This document shows positions 1-10,557 of a stretch of DNA of 64,000 nucleotides, piece after piece. The notes beneath the pieces are model-generated. The model did no database searches, was not told where the DNA came from, and saw only the letters and a program-made list of their open reading frames with translations. Origin of the DNA: Hyperoplus lanceolatus (taxonomy: Eukaryota > Chordata > Actinopteri > Uranoscopiformes > Ammodytidae); contig CM049398.1 of NCBI GenBank assembly GCA_026929865.2, positions 17,025,501 to 17,089,500 of the forward strand, in the 5' to 3' direction. Every line of letters begins with the position of its first letter. The first letter of the stretch is position 1. The position numbers and the translations under genes are program-made.

Positions 1-2269
1 AGGTTTTCGGGGAGACACAGAATGACCATGTACACCCCTCTTGTGGATATTTTCCTTCTTTCAGGAAATTGTACCCCAAACAATGCAGTAAGAACATCAG
101 CATTCCTTGCATTATGTACTCCAAGGTTTGTCAGCACTCGGGTCCTGCAGTGTTCTTGAGGTAGGCGACGTTTGAGCTCTGCAAAGACAAAGCCCAGCCA
201 TTGGATGGGGATGTTTGAGGCATCTCCATCCATTAGTTCAAGAGGAATCCCATAGAGAAGAAGGTCTGTAGCTAAGCTAGGAAGACGTAGCACATTGTGG
301 CTCCCACTGCCAGGGCCGATGTGTGTTAGCTCAAAAATGAGACCCATCTCACGCAGAAAGTGCTCAAGGACCAGTGAAGATGAATCATGTTCAAAGGAAA
401 CAAGTGGGGAAATTTGTGGTTCGGCAAAATAATTGAAATCTGACTCAGGTAGTGTCAGCTCTGGTTTGTCTTGTTGTTTCCCTTCCAAATTATGGTTTTG
501 GTCCTCACAGACTGAATCTGAAGTTTGTTCCTTAAAACATACATTGTTTTCAATAATGTCTTCATCATGAATCTCTTTTTCATTTGATGTCATACATAAC
601 TGCTGCTCTTTGATTAGATTATGTGCAGACTTGGCTTCTTCCTCTTCAAAGGTTGGATCTGTGCAGAAACTATCACTGTCCCCTAGGTTGACCTCTGCTA
701 CATCTTTGGGCGTATCAGAATATTCGGGTTTGCCATTGTTATTTTTCATCTGTAGGTTTGTGAATAAGTCCTGTGACCTGTTTTGTATTTCAGTTTGCAT
801 CAGCTGAAGCTTGAGCTTTATCCAACTAAGAAAACAAGTCCTCTCAACTTTATCTGTTGTGGAAAGCGCATCAATAAAAATCTTCATTGCTGGGGTCATT
901 TTGTAGCTGGACAGTGCTACCAAGATGTCTTTCTTTTCTTTTTGCAGTTGGGGGTCAATTTCCTTTCCTTTTTTCATTTGTTTTATCTCTTCCTTTCCAA
1001 TTGTAGACAGTTTGCTCCACAAAATCCCCTGCAAAGGAAGCTGTTTCTCCCTGAATTGAAAAGATCCCTCGTCTAAACCTTTCAAAAGGTCCTCCACTGT
1101 GGCCATTGCCTTTTTACAGACAGCCCCTTCATCCACATCAATGCCTAGCTCCTCTGCTAAATTTGCTGCTGCCTCAAGTGTAACAAGTTTTACTTTATTT
1201 GGTATGATGTCTTTAAGGGTGTCACACAACCTACTAGCCAGATCCTTCTCACTCAAAAGGCTCCCTTGTAGCACTGATCCTCTGGGAAGCCCAATGGCTT
1301 CTTCAAGGTCATCGTCTACAAACCCCACCACTCGGTTCTCAGTGTTCTCAGTATCTGATAAGTCAATCAATATAAGCTTGCTTGCCATATCCTTACAAGA
1401 TGCAATAAGTTGTTTTTCTCTCTCCCGGAGTCTCCCACAGAAAATAACCACAGCTGAAGACGCATGGCACAGAAAGCTGAGGTTTTTCACATGTGTACTG
1501 GCATCCCCACGTAGGTTAGAGATGACAACTGGGACAGGGAAAATATCTCTGGACTTGTCTCCAGTGGGTAGATACCATCCAATCTCTACTAGGCCATTGG
1601 AGAGTCTTTGGGGTAGCTGTCCTCCATCCATTCCCCTGTGGAGAAATGTTTCACTGGGGGGCCTGAGACCACTTATGACATTGTTTAGCACTAGTGACTT
1701 GGAGACACCACAGTGACCAAGTTTCACACAAGAAATCATTGGCATATGCATACTTGCCAAATTCCCCTCTTGTACTGCCCTGTTCTCAACTGGAAGGATA
1801 GACCTCCACTGGCTAAAAACACCTCTCAAAGGCCAAAGAAGGAAGCGACTGGGTTCAACTGGATTTACGTTTGGTAGAACCAGAGGCACAGCAAACCGGC
1901 ATTGCACCATGCGCACAGTAATCTCCTGCTGAAGGAAAGTGTTGGAAGACATAAAGACAGCTGTAACTAGATCGAGGGGATTGATCTCACAAGAGCTTTC
2001 TCCTCCATTGATTATCTTCTCTGTTTTTTTGGCATTGTTCGGTACATATTCATGTACAGGTTTGCAGCAAGGACTCCGTGCATCTGGGCTAAGTAGCCAA
2101 AGGCGTTTGAGGAAAGCATTTGGTAGATCTTTGGGCTCCTGAGGAGCTTGATTCTCCAGAGTCCAATTGCTGATATCCAACATAGATGCTGGTTCCAGTG
2201 GTGTAGTCCCAAAGGCCTCCAGGCCCAGCTTATGTAAAACCCCTGCCTGGGCATTGTCCTTAGGAGGTT
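1..2269 (-). CDS. Very large interferon-inducible GTPase-like protein, giant exon (partial)
   Basis: The minus strand is open from a splice acceptor at 2270 to base 1, about 755 codons, and continues outside the window. The reading includes family-typical stretches such as WPLRGVFSQWRSILPVENRA, SCVKLGHCGVSKSLVLN and LPLQGILWSKLSTIGKEEI, which I recognise from the VLIG/GVIN/URGCP group of cytosolic immune GTPases that carry most of their coding sequence in one huge exon. A glycine-rich GHCGVSKS motif lies near 1690-1725. Near the window edge the reading LDGDAS-like segment (LMDGDASNIPIQWLGFV) leads to the position of the usual P-loop. Here it reads GVHNARNADVLTALFGVQFP, without the GKS/T residues, so nucleotide binding by this domain is doubtful. 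The start phase (two nt, then codons) matches the short ATG exon at 6386-6428. The exact family member cannot be fixed from this part. Confidence 0.82.
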
Positions 2270-2776
2270 CTAGTTTGAAGAAACAAGGCAATTATTTAGG
2301 CTACATTTTATTTAAATGATGGTATTGGAAATACACCGTTATCCAGTTAAGTGAATAAGCCAACTAACTTATTTAATTTGGCTAAAAGGGGTAACAATGT
2401 AGTACTTTGCTTAATAATTGCAAATAAACAAGTTTTCAATATTTTAATTGTTTATACAAGTGTATACAAGTTCCATTTCTTGACAAATGAGACATGATAT
2501 GATTTTCTTAATCATAAAATGTTTCTTGTATAACAAGAGGCTTTGCTTTATAAAGTACTTGTAAAAAATTATTGATAAAACTGTTGATTCTCTTCCTATA
2601 TTTGAGAGAGCAATAACAGTTGTTTTTTTAACAGAAAAGTCACAATTCCCCTGTATCTAACTAGCCCATATATCTTAGCTGTGGGACAAAAACAGCAGTG
2701 TTCCCCTCAAATACACCATTAGAACATTCTGCAATGTTTTGCTTTTATCCAAAACTATCCTTCTGACCAGCAGATT

Positions 2777-2952
2777 ATAATTCTTTTTTTTTAAATATTT
2801 TTATGCTTTATTGATAGTGTAGAGACAGAGTTGAAACGGGGCAGAGAGGGGAGTGACATGAAGAGAACGCAGCGGCTGGAATCGAACCCGGGTCCGCTGC
2901 TGGCCGAGGCCCATGGGGGGACGCCCTACCAACTAAGATAAGGGCGCCCCAC
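2777..2952 (-). mobile_element. tRNA-derived SINE with 12-bp target duplication
   Basis: Read on the minus strand the element begins with a tRNA-like head: an A-box-like TTAGTTGGTAGGGCG and a B-box-like GGTTCGATTCC (RNA polymerase III promoter parts). It ends in an A/T-rich tail. It is bracketed by direct copies of GACCAGCAGATT at 2765-2776 and 2953-2964, the expected target-site duplication of LINE-mobilised insertion. It sits in the intron of the VLIG-like gene. Confidence 0.8.
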
Positions 2953-3835
2953 GACCAGCAGATTGTATCTCTTTTAATTTCCAAAGCCAGAGCAGTCACA
3001 GGAGGCTGCTGTATTGGTCAAACCAAATGTATTTCTGCCTCCCTTAATGGGAAATTAACGAACACATCAGTAGGCTACTATCGCTCAAATGCTATAAAAC
3101 AGCATATACAATTATATGTCACCATTTCTTTACATAGATGAAGAAAAAGTGGTCTGACTCAAAAATCGCCACTAAAAAAAGTGTGTTGCTGTTTTGAAAT
3201 GCAACCAACTCAGGCTGCGGGCATAATATAAGTGGTAGAGGAGAAACAGATGCACCAACTGTCCGGTAATTGTCCCCATACAATAAATACAGGTCTGCAG
3301 AGATTTGAATGATTAGAATGTATTGGCCCTTTTAGATAGCACTACTCAAAAGGGCTGTAAAAACTAAAAATAACACATTTTGCGTTTTACTGTATGACAG
3401 CACGAGTGGTCAGCCCGGCGGTCAGCTGCACAAGCCGACCCGGCAACGATCAGCTGCGAGAGCGCCCACTGTCCTGCTCCACCAGCAGATCGGAAAAACG
3501 TGCCGGTTAACGGTGGAAATAAATCGCTCGCTTAAGCGATCAATGACACATTAAGAGAGGAACTAACATCTAAAAAGTGCGTCAAATAAATAAAATGTTA
3601 AGCTGAATGTTGTGCCGTGTATTTTTTATCATAAAGAACAGTGTAGGCCTACTACATATTTAATACTGTGGATAACATTTTGAATGAATGCAGCCCCCGT
3701 GCCTCAGTGTTCCCCCAGCTGCTCCAGACGGAGACAACTGCCCTTACGCAGTCCCATGCAGCGCTCCTAAGTGGCCAGTGTGTGCACTATTGAATCAGTG
3801 CTCCTACTCAGTTGCACACCATAAGCTGCACATTT

Positions 3836-4105
3836 TTAAGTGATTAATAAATTTATTTCGGTCTGAGCAAACACTGCATTTGTATTATCTTGTAATAATT
3901 GTCCAACAAAGTAATCGGCTACCCGGCACAGCCTGCACTGCGAGTCCATGCTGTTTACAAACTTGCGTACACGAGCTGAGAGCTGGCGTGGGATTTGAGC
4001 GTATCCTACGCTCACGTCCATATTGATAAATGCGGAGGTTTGCGTGGAAATGTGCGTACACCCACATTTCTGGTCTACGCAAGGTTGATAAATGAGGGCC
4101 ATTGA
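3836..4105. repeat. Unclassified interspersed repeat-like block
   Basis: This block has the look of a dispersed fish repeat, with two GATAAATG-containing phrases about 70 bp apart (near 4024 and 4087) and a GTGCGTACACCCACATTT core. I could not find its termini or a target duplication, so its class is unknown. The flanking stretch 2970-3835 holds no gene that I can recognise. Confidence 0.3.
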
Positions 4106-4173
4106 GCGTTCATATTCAATGCATTTACTTTGGGGAAAGAGACTTCAGTCCGAGCAGACACGGATGTGTTAGG

Positions 4174-5795
4174 CAGGGACGTTGGAACTACTTTCTTAGG
4201 GGGGTGCTGTAAATTGGCCGAGGTGCAGTGCTATCAGACAAAGCAGTAGGCTACTGGTAAAATCTATAACCATGATAAAATAGCCTATTTATATTTGACT
4301 CGACGTCATTGGAAATGAGGTTCACCCCTCAATTGGTCTCTCGAGCATAAATAAAAGTTAAATGAAAATGAAATGAAATATCTAAAATAGCTATTAAAAC
4401 AAACTGTAAAAGCAAATAACATTTATGAATTTTCCAAAGTATCCTTATAGCCTTTTTTTATCCTGAATTTGAAGGACGTAGGTTTTGATTAAACATTGGG
4501 TTGTGACTATTTATAAGTGGGGGACTGGGGGTACTCCCCCAGAATTTTTGGAGCATTAAATGCTTAATTTCCTGCATTCTGGTGAATTTTTATTCACCAA
4601 TTTGTTCCTTTTCTGCATACATTTTTATTCTTGAGCCCCGCTGTGATCGGTGAATGATAACCGGGGCAGTGCACGTCATGTTGTCGAGGGGATGGCTTCC
4701 GCGATCTCCGTTAGTTTCAGTTTACAGCCGACAAAGTTACAATCACAACGACCGCATAGACAGCGCATGGACAGCGTTTTAATGAAGCCTCTCATTCTTA
4801 TTATCATAAGGGCGTTGAAGAAAATGATATCTAAACATTACGGCGGCCCTGGCGGTGCGTAAAAGGACAGCGCAGTTGGCAATCTCTCCTCAACAGTGCA
4901 AGCTACAGTAAAAGTCCATCGCACAGCCGATTCCTGCCTCTGATACGTTGACTCGCAACATAATGACTCAAGGCTTTGCATTGGCTTTGGCGATTTCCCC
5001 TGCCTCTTTTTTCTCTCCACACGAAGCGTTCTCTCTCCCATTGCACACACGCATGCCCCGGCCGCTTCTGAGAGCACAGCCAATGTTGGTTCCACCCGAA
5101 AAAAATTAAATAAACAAGTTGGTCACAGGCCCTGAAGCTGAATGACCGCTCTGGTAACGGGCAGTCCATTACTGGACGCTGAATACTAGACCCCGAATAT
5201 AAGACGACCCGATTTTTTTACGACCTTATGAAGTGTTAATATGTTCGCCTTTACTTGATGCATGCGCGCTCACCGGCCGCCGGGGACACAATTCTTATCA
5301 GCGGTTACTTGGCACGATACCGGCACACACCTTTGAGGAGCAGGTGCGCAGGTGAACGTTGCATCCTGTCAGCGCGTCTCTCTCTCTTTTTCTCTCCCCC
5401 CTGTGGTAGGGCGCTTAGCAGACTGGATTTTTAATGATAACCTAATGCTCATTAGCGCGTGCCCTTCAGCACTCTGACTCTACCAAAGTGCGCATGGGAA
5501 GGCGGAGCACAAACGTAATCTCGTCCTGGGCACGGTGAAGAAATGCGACGGGCATATGTAATCTAGCCTATATAGTATACTGTATAGCCTATAAGCTATA
5601 TATATTATAGTGTTATGCTCTGTCAAGTTGATGTGAGGGAGCAGGAGATGGGAAAGAGAGGACTTAGGCTATGATATTGTTTACAGAGCAATCGCGGGAG
5701 CACAGGGCAAAGTGTAGGGGGGCGGAGAGGGGGTGCAGGCGGTGGTGAGGGGGGGTGCGGCCTCACCCCCCGCACCCCTACTTCCAACGTCCCTG
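4174..5795. mobile_element. Non-autonomous hAT-type DNA transposon
   Basis: The block starts CAGGGACGTTGGAA and ends in its inverted complement TTCCAACGTCCCTG. The flanking 8-mers GTGTTAGG (4166-4173) and GTGTAAGG (5796-5803) match at 7 of 8 bases, as expected for an old hAT target duplication. Next to each terminus the sequence turns G-rich. No transposase reading frame is visible in the 1.6 kb, so this is a deletion derivative. It lies in the first intron of the VLIG-like gene. Confidence 0.75.
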
Positions 5796-6019
5796 GTGTA
5801 AGGACTACATGATGTCTAAAGTAAGCGAAGATTATCGCGAAATACACTCTATTTGGTTTTGTGAATGCAGATACAGAAAATGTGTTTGAAACTATGAAAG
5901 AGTAATACATTTGAATAAGTTATATAGAAAATAAATATATTGTTTAATGTCTAATCTTGAAACTTGATTTATTTTTCTTTGTATTTACTACCTCTTAAAT
6001 GCAATTTCTGATTTATTGT

Positions 6020-6095
6020 ATCCCCCTGTAAAGCACATTGAATTGCCATATGTCTGAATTGTGCCCTATACAGTAAATCAACTTTGCTTTGCCTC
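6020..6095 (+). mobile_element. Relic of an L2-like LINE 3' end
   Basis: The stretch reads like a non-LTR retrotransposon 3' terminus: TGTAAAGCACATTGAATTGCC, a region resembling a TATATAAATAAAC tail, and a final CTTTGCTTTGCC. The same type of tail occurs, inverted and better preserved, at about 55490-55580. Only the last ~75 bp are recognisable. Confidence 0.5.
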
Positions 6096-6385
6096 AGTTG
6101 AATGTGAATAAATTAGAATTTCCTGAAATATCTGATTTGTCTTCCGATCATTAAAATAGGAAAAAAAACAGATGTTAACAGATGATTATCCCTACAGAAA
6201 CAAGCCAATACAATACATTACTCTATCAAACAATTTCATGTTGATAGAGAAAAATTAAATATCTTTTGAGTCCCTCAATCATTTAAAAAAGAAATCGTTA
6301 TAATTCCCACAGCTTATCCAGTAAGAAGGAGTAAAGTGTTAAATGAAGCCACAATCCCTTATAAACAAAATAAAAAGAAACTTAC

Positions 6386-6428
6386 TTTTCTTTTTGCTGC
6401 TCAGCCTCTTGGAAAGCTTGAGTGACAT
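6386..6428 (-). CDS. First coding exon of the VLIG-like GTPase gene
   Basis: A minus-strand ATG at 6428 opens 14 codons plus one base, ending AAAA before a strong donor GTAAGT (MSLKLSKRLSSKKK). The single leftover base joins in phase with the two-base start of the exon at 2269, giving KKKK-PPKDNAQAG. The peptide is short and basic. Phase agreement and the good donor are the main evidence; further small exons in the 4.1-kb intron cannot be excluded. Confidence 0.62.
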
Positions 6429-7764
6429 GCTAAATCCGGAAGAGTGTCTCTCCTCTCCACTTCAAATGCGTTTTTGTCCTCTGATCAGCCACTTACAATG
6501 TGAAGTGTTTACTGGATACCTGTGATTAAAATGCATAACATACACATTACTGGCATACAAAAGGCAGCACCACTTAGCCAAAATTACATCCAAGCTTCGT
6601 AACCACTTATAGCACATATGTCTACAAATGGATACAATGGATGGGAATGTCCTAAAACCTGCTCATAGGGGACAGCTGATTGTGGATTGTTAAGAGGAAA
6701 CTGGTTTGTTCTGAAGTGTATCTTCTCGAAATGCTTCACTGAAGCAAGAATCTCCTCCCTGTTTCATTTTTCTTTTCAATGTAAAACTTGATCCATGACA
6801 GGCTGAACACTCTCCTCAAATCAGGAGACTGTCAGAAAGACAAAGTACAACACTGATGTCTGAGGTGACTATTGCTCAGTTTTATCACTTCTCATCTTGA
6901 GAGATTTATCTCAGCTATGAGCTTGGCTACTTTCCAGTTGTGGGCAGTGGCAATATCTTTCTGTAGAAAAGCTGCAATATAACAAAATACGGTTGGTGAA
7001 AGTAAGGAAGAAATTAATTTCATTATAATTTAATTAATTTTGTATCGCTAACCATAAAATACATTGGTTTACTAGTTTGGAAATAGCGCAAATTCTTTTT
7101 CTTAATACTCAGTACTCATATCCTTTACCTAATGTACAAGTAAAACTAGCAATATCACAGTTTCAAAATGCTCCCCTAGAAAAAAAGCCCTACATTTAAA
7201 ATTCTTTTTAAGTAAAAGAACAGAAGTAGGCTATTATCAGTAAAATGTACATAAAGAATAAAAGGTAGAAGTAGTGACTGTGCTGTAAAATGTCGATTTA
7301 CAACTTCAAAAATGTAAGTAGCATTTTACTATAGCAGCAGAGGTGGAGCTAGTTCTGGTAGGCTACATACACATGTATTAATGTGCATAATTTATTTGAA
7401 CCTCTCATGAATTTTAGCTTTTTTATGAAATATTGGATAATTTCACCTATTTGGGCCTCAATTCAATCCGGGGAGAAATTTAGTGGGGAACATTGTAGCC
7501 TCATCATAGATTAAGATTTTTTTTATCTGACATGGAACGAAATATTCCAGCTGTCAGACACATTTACTGTAGAAAAAACTACAATATTTCCTTCAGAATT
7601 GTTAATATTAATATGAGGATCATTAACTTGTACGATATAAAAATATTCAAGTTGAATACAATTACCTCAAAAATATAATTAAAAATACTATTTGATTTCA
7701 TGTACTTACTAACTTTTCACCAAATGATAGATGATAGTGTTTATCAAATACATAATAAATATTT

Positions 7765-7895
7765 AAGCAATAGCACACGAGAGGGAGCATGTTGTCGCTC
7801 TATATCAGCACTGCTGTGATTCGGTCGTAGGCACGAGGCCGCACAGCAGTGCTGATATAGAGCGACAACATGCGACCTCGAGTGTGCTATTGCTT
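7765..7895. repeat. 54-bp foldback with 23-base loop
   Basis: Arms 7765-7818 and 7842-7895 are both 54 bp and complementary except for a cluster of four mismatches (CACACGAGAGGGAGC against CACACTCGAGGTCGC). The transcript of either strand would form a long hairpin. It abuts the inverted-repeat element at 7898-8624 and is probably part of a transposon or MITE end structure. Confidence 0.85.
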
Positions 7896-7897
7896 TT

Positions 7898-8624
7898 TTA
7901 TACAGCAGTTTTACAACTGAAATTCACAAGTTAACTTTAAAATGTGATCTTTAATCATTTAAGAATGTATTTGCTTCCGCCAACACAAATAGTTCGACAA
8001 CAGCAGTCAGAGCGGAGCGCGTTGCTATGCAACAACTTTACGCGAGTGAGCTCGTCTTGCTTTGTTTACTCTGGTAACATTAACCACGGCGGCCCGATGT
8101 CCCGTAAAAATCACCAAAGAAACGGAACGGCGGATCTTAATCTAGTTGGTAATAAGGTCCGCTGCCCAATCCAAACCCCCCACGCTTCATTTCCCAGAGT
8201 TTATGAGTGTATTTCGGCCCGGGGGAAGTAACGTTATACAATGAGGTGGGAAAGCTAGGCTAGGCTAAAGCTATGCAGCGCTCGTATTATTCAGCAGCCT
8301 GAGTTTATCTCCACACACTATTGCTGTCTTCAGTAACGTGAGTGTGAGCGACTACCGCACACTGTCTCTGTCTGTGTCTGTGTGTGGCAGCGATGCCCTC
8401 TCACAGGGGAGAGACTCGCCACAGTCAACCGGAGTCACACACACACAGATAACACACAAGTGAAGCTCCGGCTCATCAGTGAGCCGCGGAGTGATTTTGA
8501 CAGTTGGTCTACAGTTTGGTGAACAGTCTGAGTGATGTTGTTCGCTAATATCAGCACTCCTTCAGAACGCTCAGAAGGTCTCTCGTCCAATCAGATCACT
8601 CGCTCAGAACCAACTGCTGTATAA
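7898..8624. mobile_element. Inverted-repeat element of unknown class
   Basis: TTATACAGCAGTT at 7898-7910 is repeated as AACTGCTGTATAA at 8612-8624. The interior contains ATATCAGCACT (near 8547-8557), which is also present in the neighbouring foldback, so the two are likely one composite non-autonomous DNA transposon. No reading frame with a recognisable transposase is present. Confidence 0.5.
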
Positions 8625-8639
8625 TTCATATTAATACAA

Positions 8640-10550
8640 TGTAAATAATGATTTAACTTCTCATTCATGTATTACAGTAAACAATCGAGTTATAACAATT
8701 CATTTTACAGAGTAATTACTAAATAAATACTTCATAAATATGTTTAGAAAGTAAGTATTCATTGTGTCAAACTTTTAATGGTGTATTCAGTTCCTGATTT
8801 ACTTCTGCTATACAACAATTGTACTTGTTGTGCACCCTAAGTGTTGCCCTATTGTCTAATACACAAAAATAACTTGGTTAAGAAGAACAACTAATACATA
8901 GGCTATAAATGCAACTATTTATGTATCTTTGTGATGCTGGCTGTGTTCCTTCGTAGAATTTGAACTTAAATCATAATGTTCTTACCTGCTTCTCCCCATT
9001 CAAATGCTTGGTAAAAGACAATGAGTATCCAGGAGGTTTTGTCTCTCTGTCTTATACCTGTCTGTTCAGTGATAAGACACATTCCTTGACCACTATCTAA
9101 TCCCATAGCTACAGAGTGAACACCAGTCACACGCAATCATACTCTGTCAACATCAAGGCACGTAGGCAAAAGTAAAACATTTTAAAATATGACAAAGGTG
9201 GTTACGTAGTTAAAGACACCTGGCCGAAAGATTATCATTTGTCTGCAAAAGTCAGAGGCGAGGCTCCAGACAATGACGCACACAAACCCTTAGTTATGTG
9301 TGCTTTCTCAGATCTGATAAATTATAAATCTCCAACATACTGATGCTCCCTTTTGTTCACAACCTTTTCTTCTTGCTATTTCTTCTTTTCTTCTTCCACT
9401 CAATTTTCATTTCCTTTCAGTAGTCAGTAGTCTTCTGTACAAAAGAAATATAGTACGAGTGTCTGGTAGGACCAGGCTACCTCAGAGAAACCAGTTTTGA
9501 CACCTTTGCAGATAAAATGTTGGTTTTCAGTTTGAAAATGCAGGTGGATTACAACCTGATGCAACCCTTCTTTACTTCAAATTTGGACATAATATTTCCC
9601 AATGATATTACTCAAGTCAAACGGACCAATAACAATACAACTGCATGATTATTAATAAGAGAGGGCATGCTTGGTGCCACTTTCTAATAATGCACAAATT
9701 ATCAAAGATTTAGCCTAAGTTGCATTTCCTACAGTTAGAATCCATGACGGAGAGTAACGTTTGGGTTGCAAGGTTGTGAAAATTTGATTAATACTGATCT
9801 TTTGGAAAAGAGTTGAGGAGGACCAAACTTAATTTATTAACAACTCAATACTCCTTTATTAATGGATAACCAACATTGAAAAAACAGCATTATTATCAAA
9901 TTAAACCAGGCACAAGAATTGTGTCACAAGCCAGCCACCCCATATGTGTTCTTGTAAATGGCATGTACGTAACTGATCTATATAGCAAGTGTGAATTATT
10001 TATTAACCATATGAAATTCATTAGTAACTATACCATAAAAAACATGCCTTGAAGAATGTCTTATTAGAAAGTGTTACTTTCTTAAATTAAAAAATGTCAA
10101 CCTCTATTGGAACAAAGGATATGCAAACCAAATCATCAATAAGGTGTATTTCTGTTGCTAATCCTACCTATCTGAATCTTACCAGATCTGCCTCGACTTC
10201 TGGAAAGGTGACATAACACCTGAGGGATAAGTGTTTTGCAGAGGAAAAGATTACAGCTTCTCTATTTCTGTCCGGCAAAGCTCTTTAAGCAGTCTTAGCC
10301 CCGTGTGAGTGTGAGAATAGTGTGTGAATGTGCGTGCACATGTTTGGGTGTGTGTGTGTGTGAGCTTGTGTGCCCCTGGGTGAGTTGGCATACTGTGTGT
10401 TCAATTGTCCTCCCACTGAGCAGCCATTTGATGCATTCCTGATTGCTCAGATCTGTTGCTGTGTGGACCTTTCTTTCCTTCATCTGGAGTTAGGAAAACA
10501 ATTGAAAAACAAGGACAACATTGAGGATTAATAGAGACTAAAGGAATAGC
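8640..10550. other. Intergenic stretch without recognised gene
   Basis: Apart from the tentative regulatory block at 8986-9414, I see no supported coding sequence, RNA gene or complete mobile element here. It is A/T-rich with a short TG-rich tract near 10305-10370. It lies between the divergent VLIG-like gene and the PCP4-type gene and so may contain promoters of both. Confidence 0.5.
8986..9414 (-). promoter_or_regulatory. Possible 5' untranslated exon and ETS-IRF composite site of the GTPase gene
   Basis: On the minus strand a good donor (AGCAG then GTAAG, exon end 8986) lies upstream of the ATG exon, and GGAAATGAAA at 9414-9405 fits the ETS-IRF composite consensus GGAAnnGAAA. For an interferon-inducible gene family this is a sensible layout. 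No transcript evidence is available, and short matches of this kind occur by chance. Confidence 0.25.
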
Positions 10551-10557
10551 AGTCAAG

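Noticed and set aside
1099-1716. Plus-strand 205-codon frame
   Set aside because: It lies antisense to the well-supported VLIG-like exon, and its product resembles nothing; it is a shadow.
2870-2950. tRNA gene on the minus strand
   Set aside because: The A and B boxes belong to a SINE head: it has an extended body, a tail and a target duplication, and no proper cloverleaf was found.
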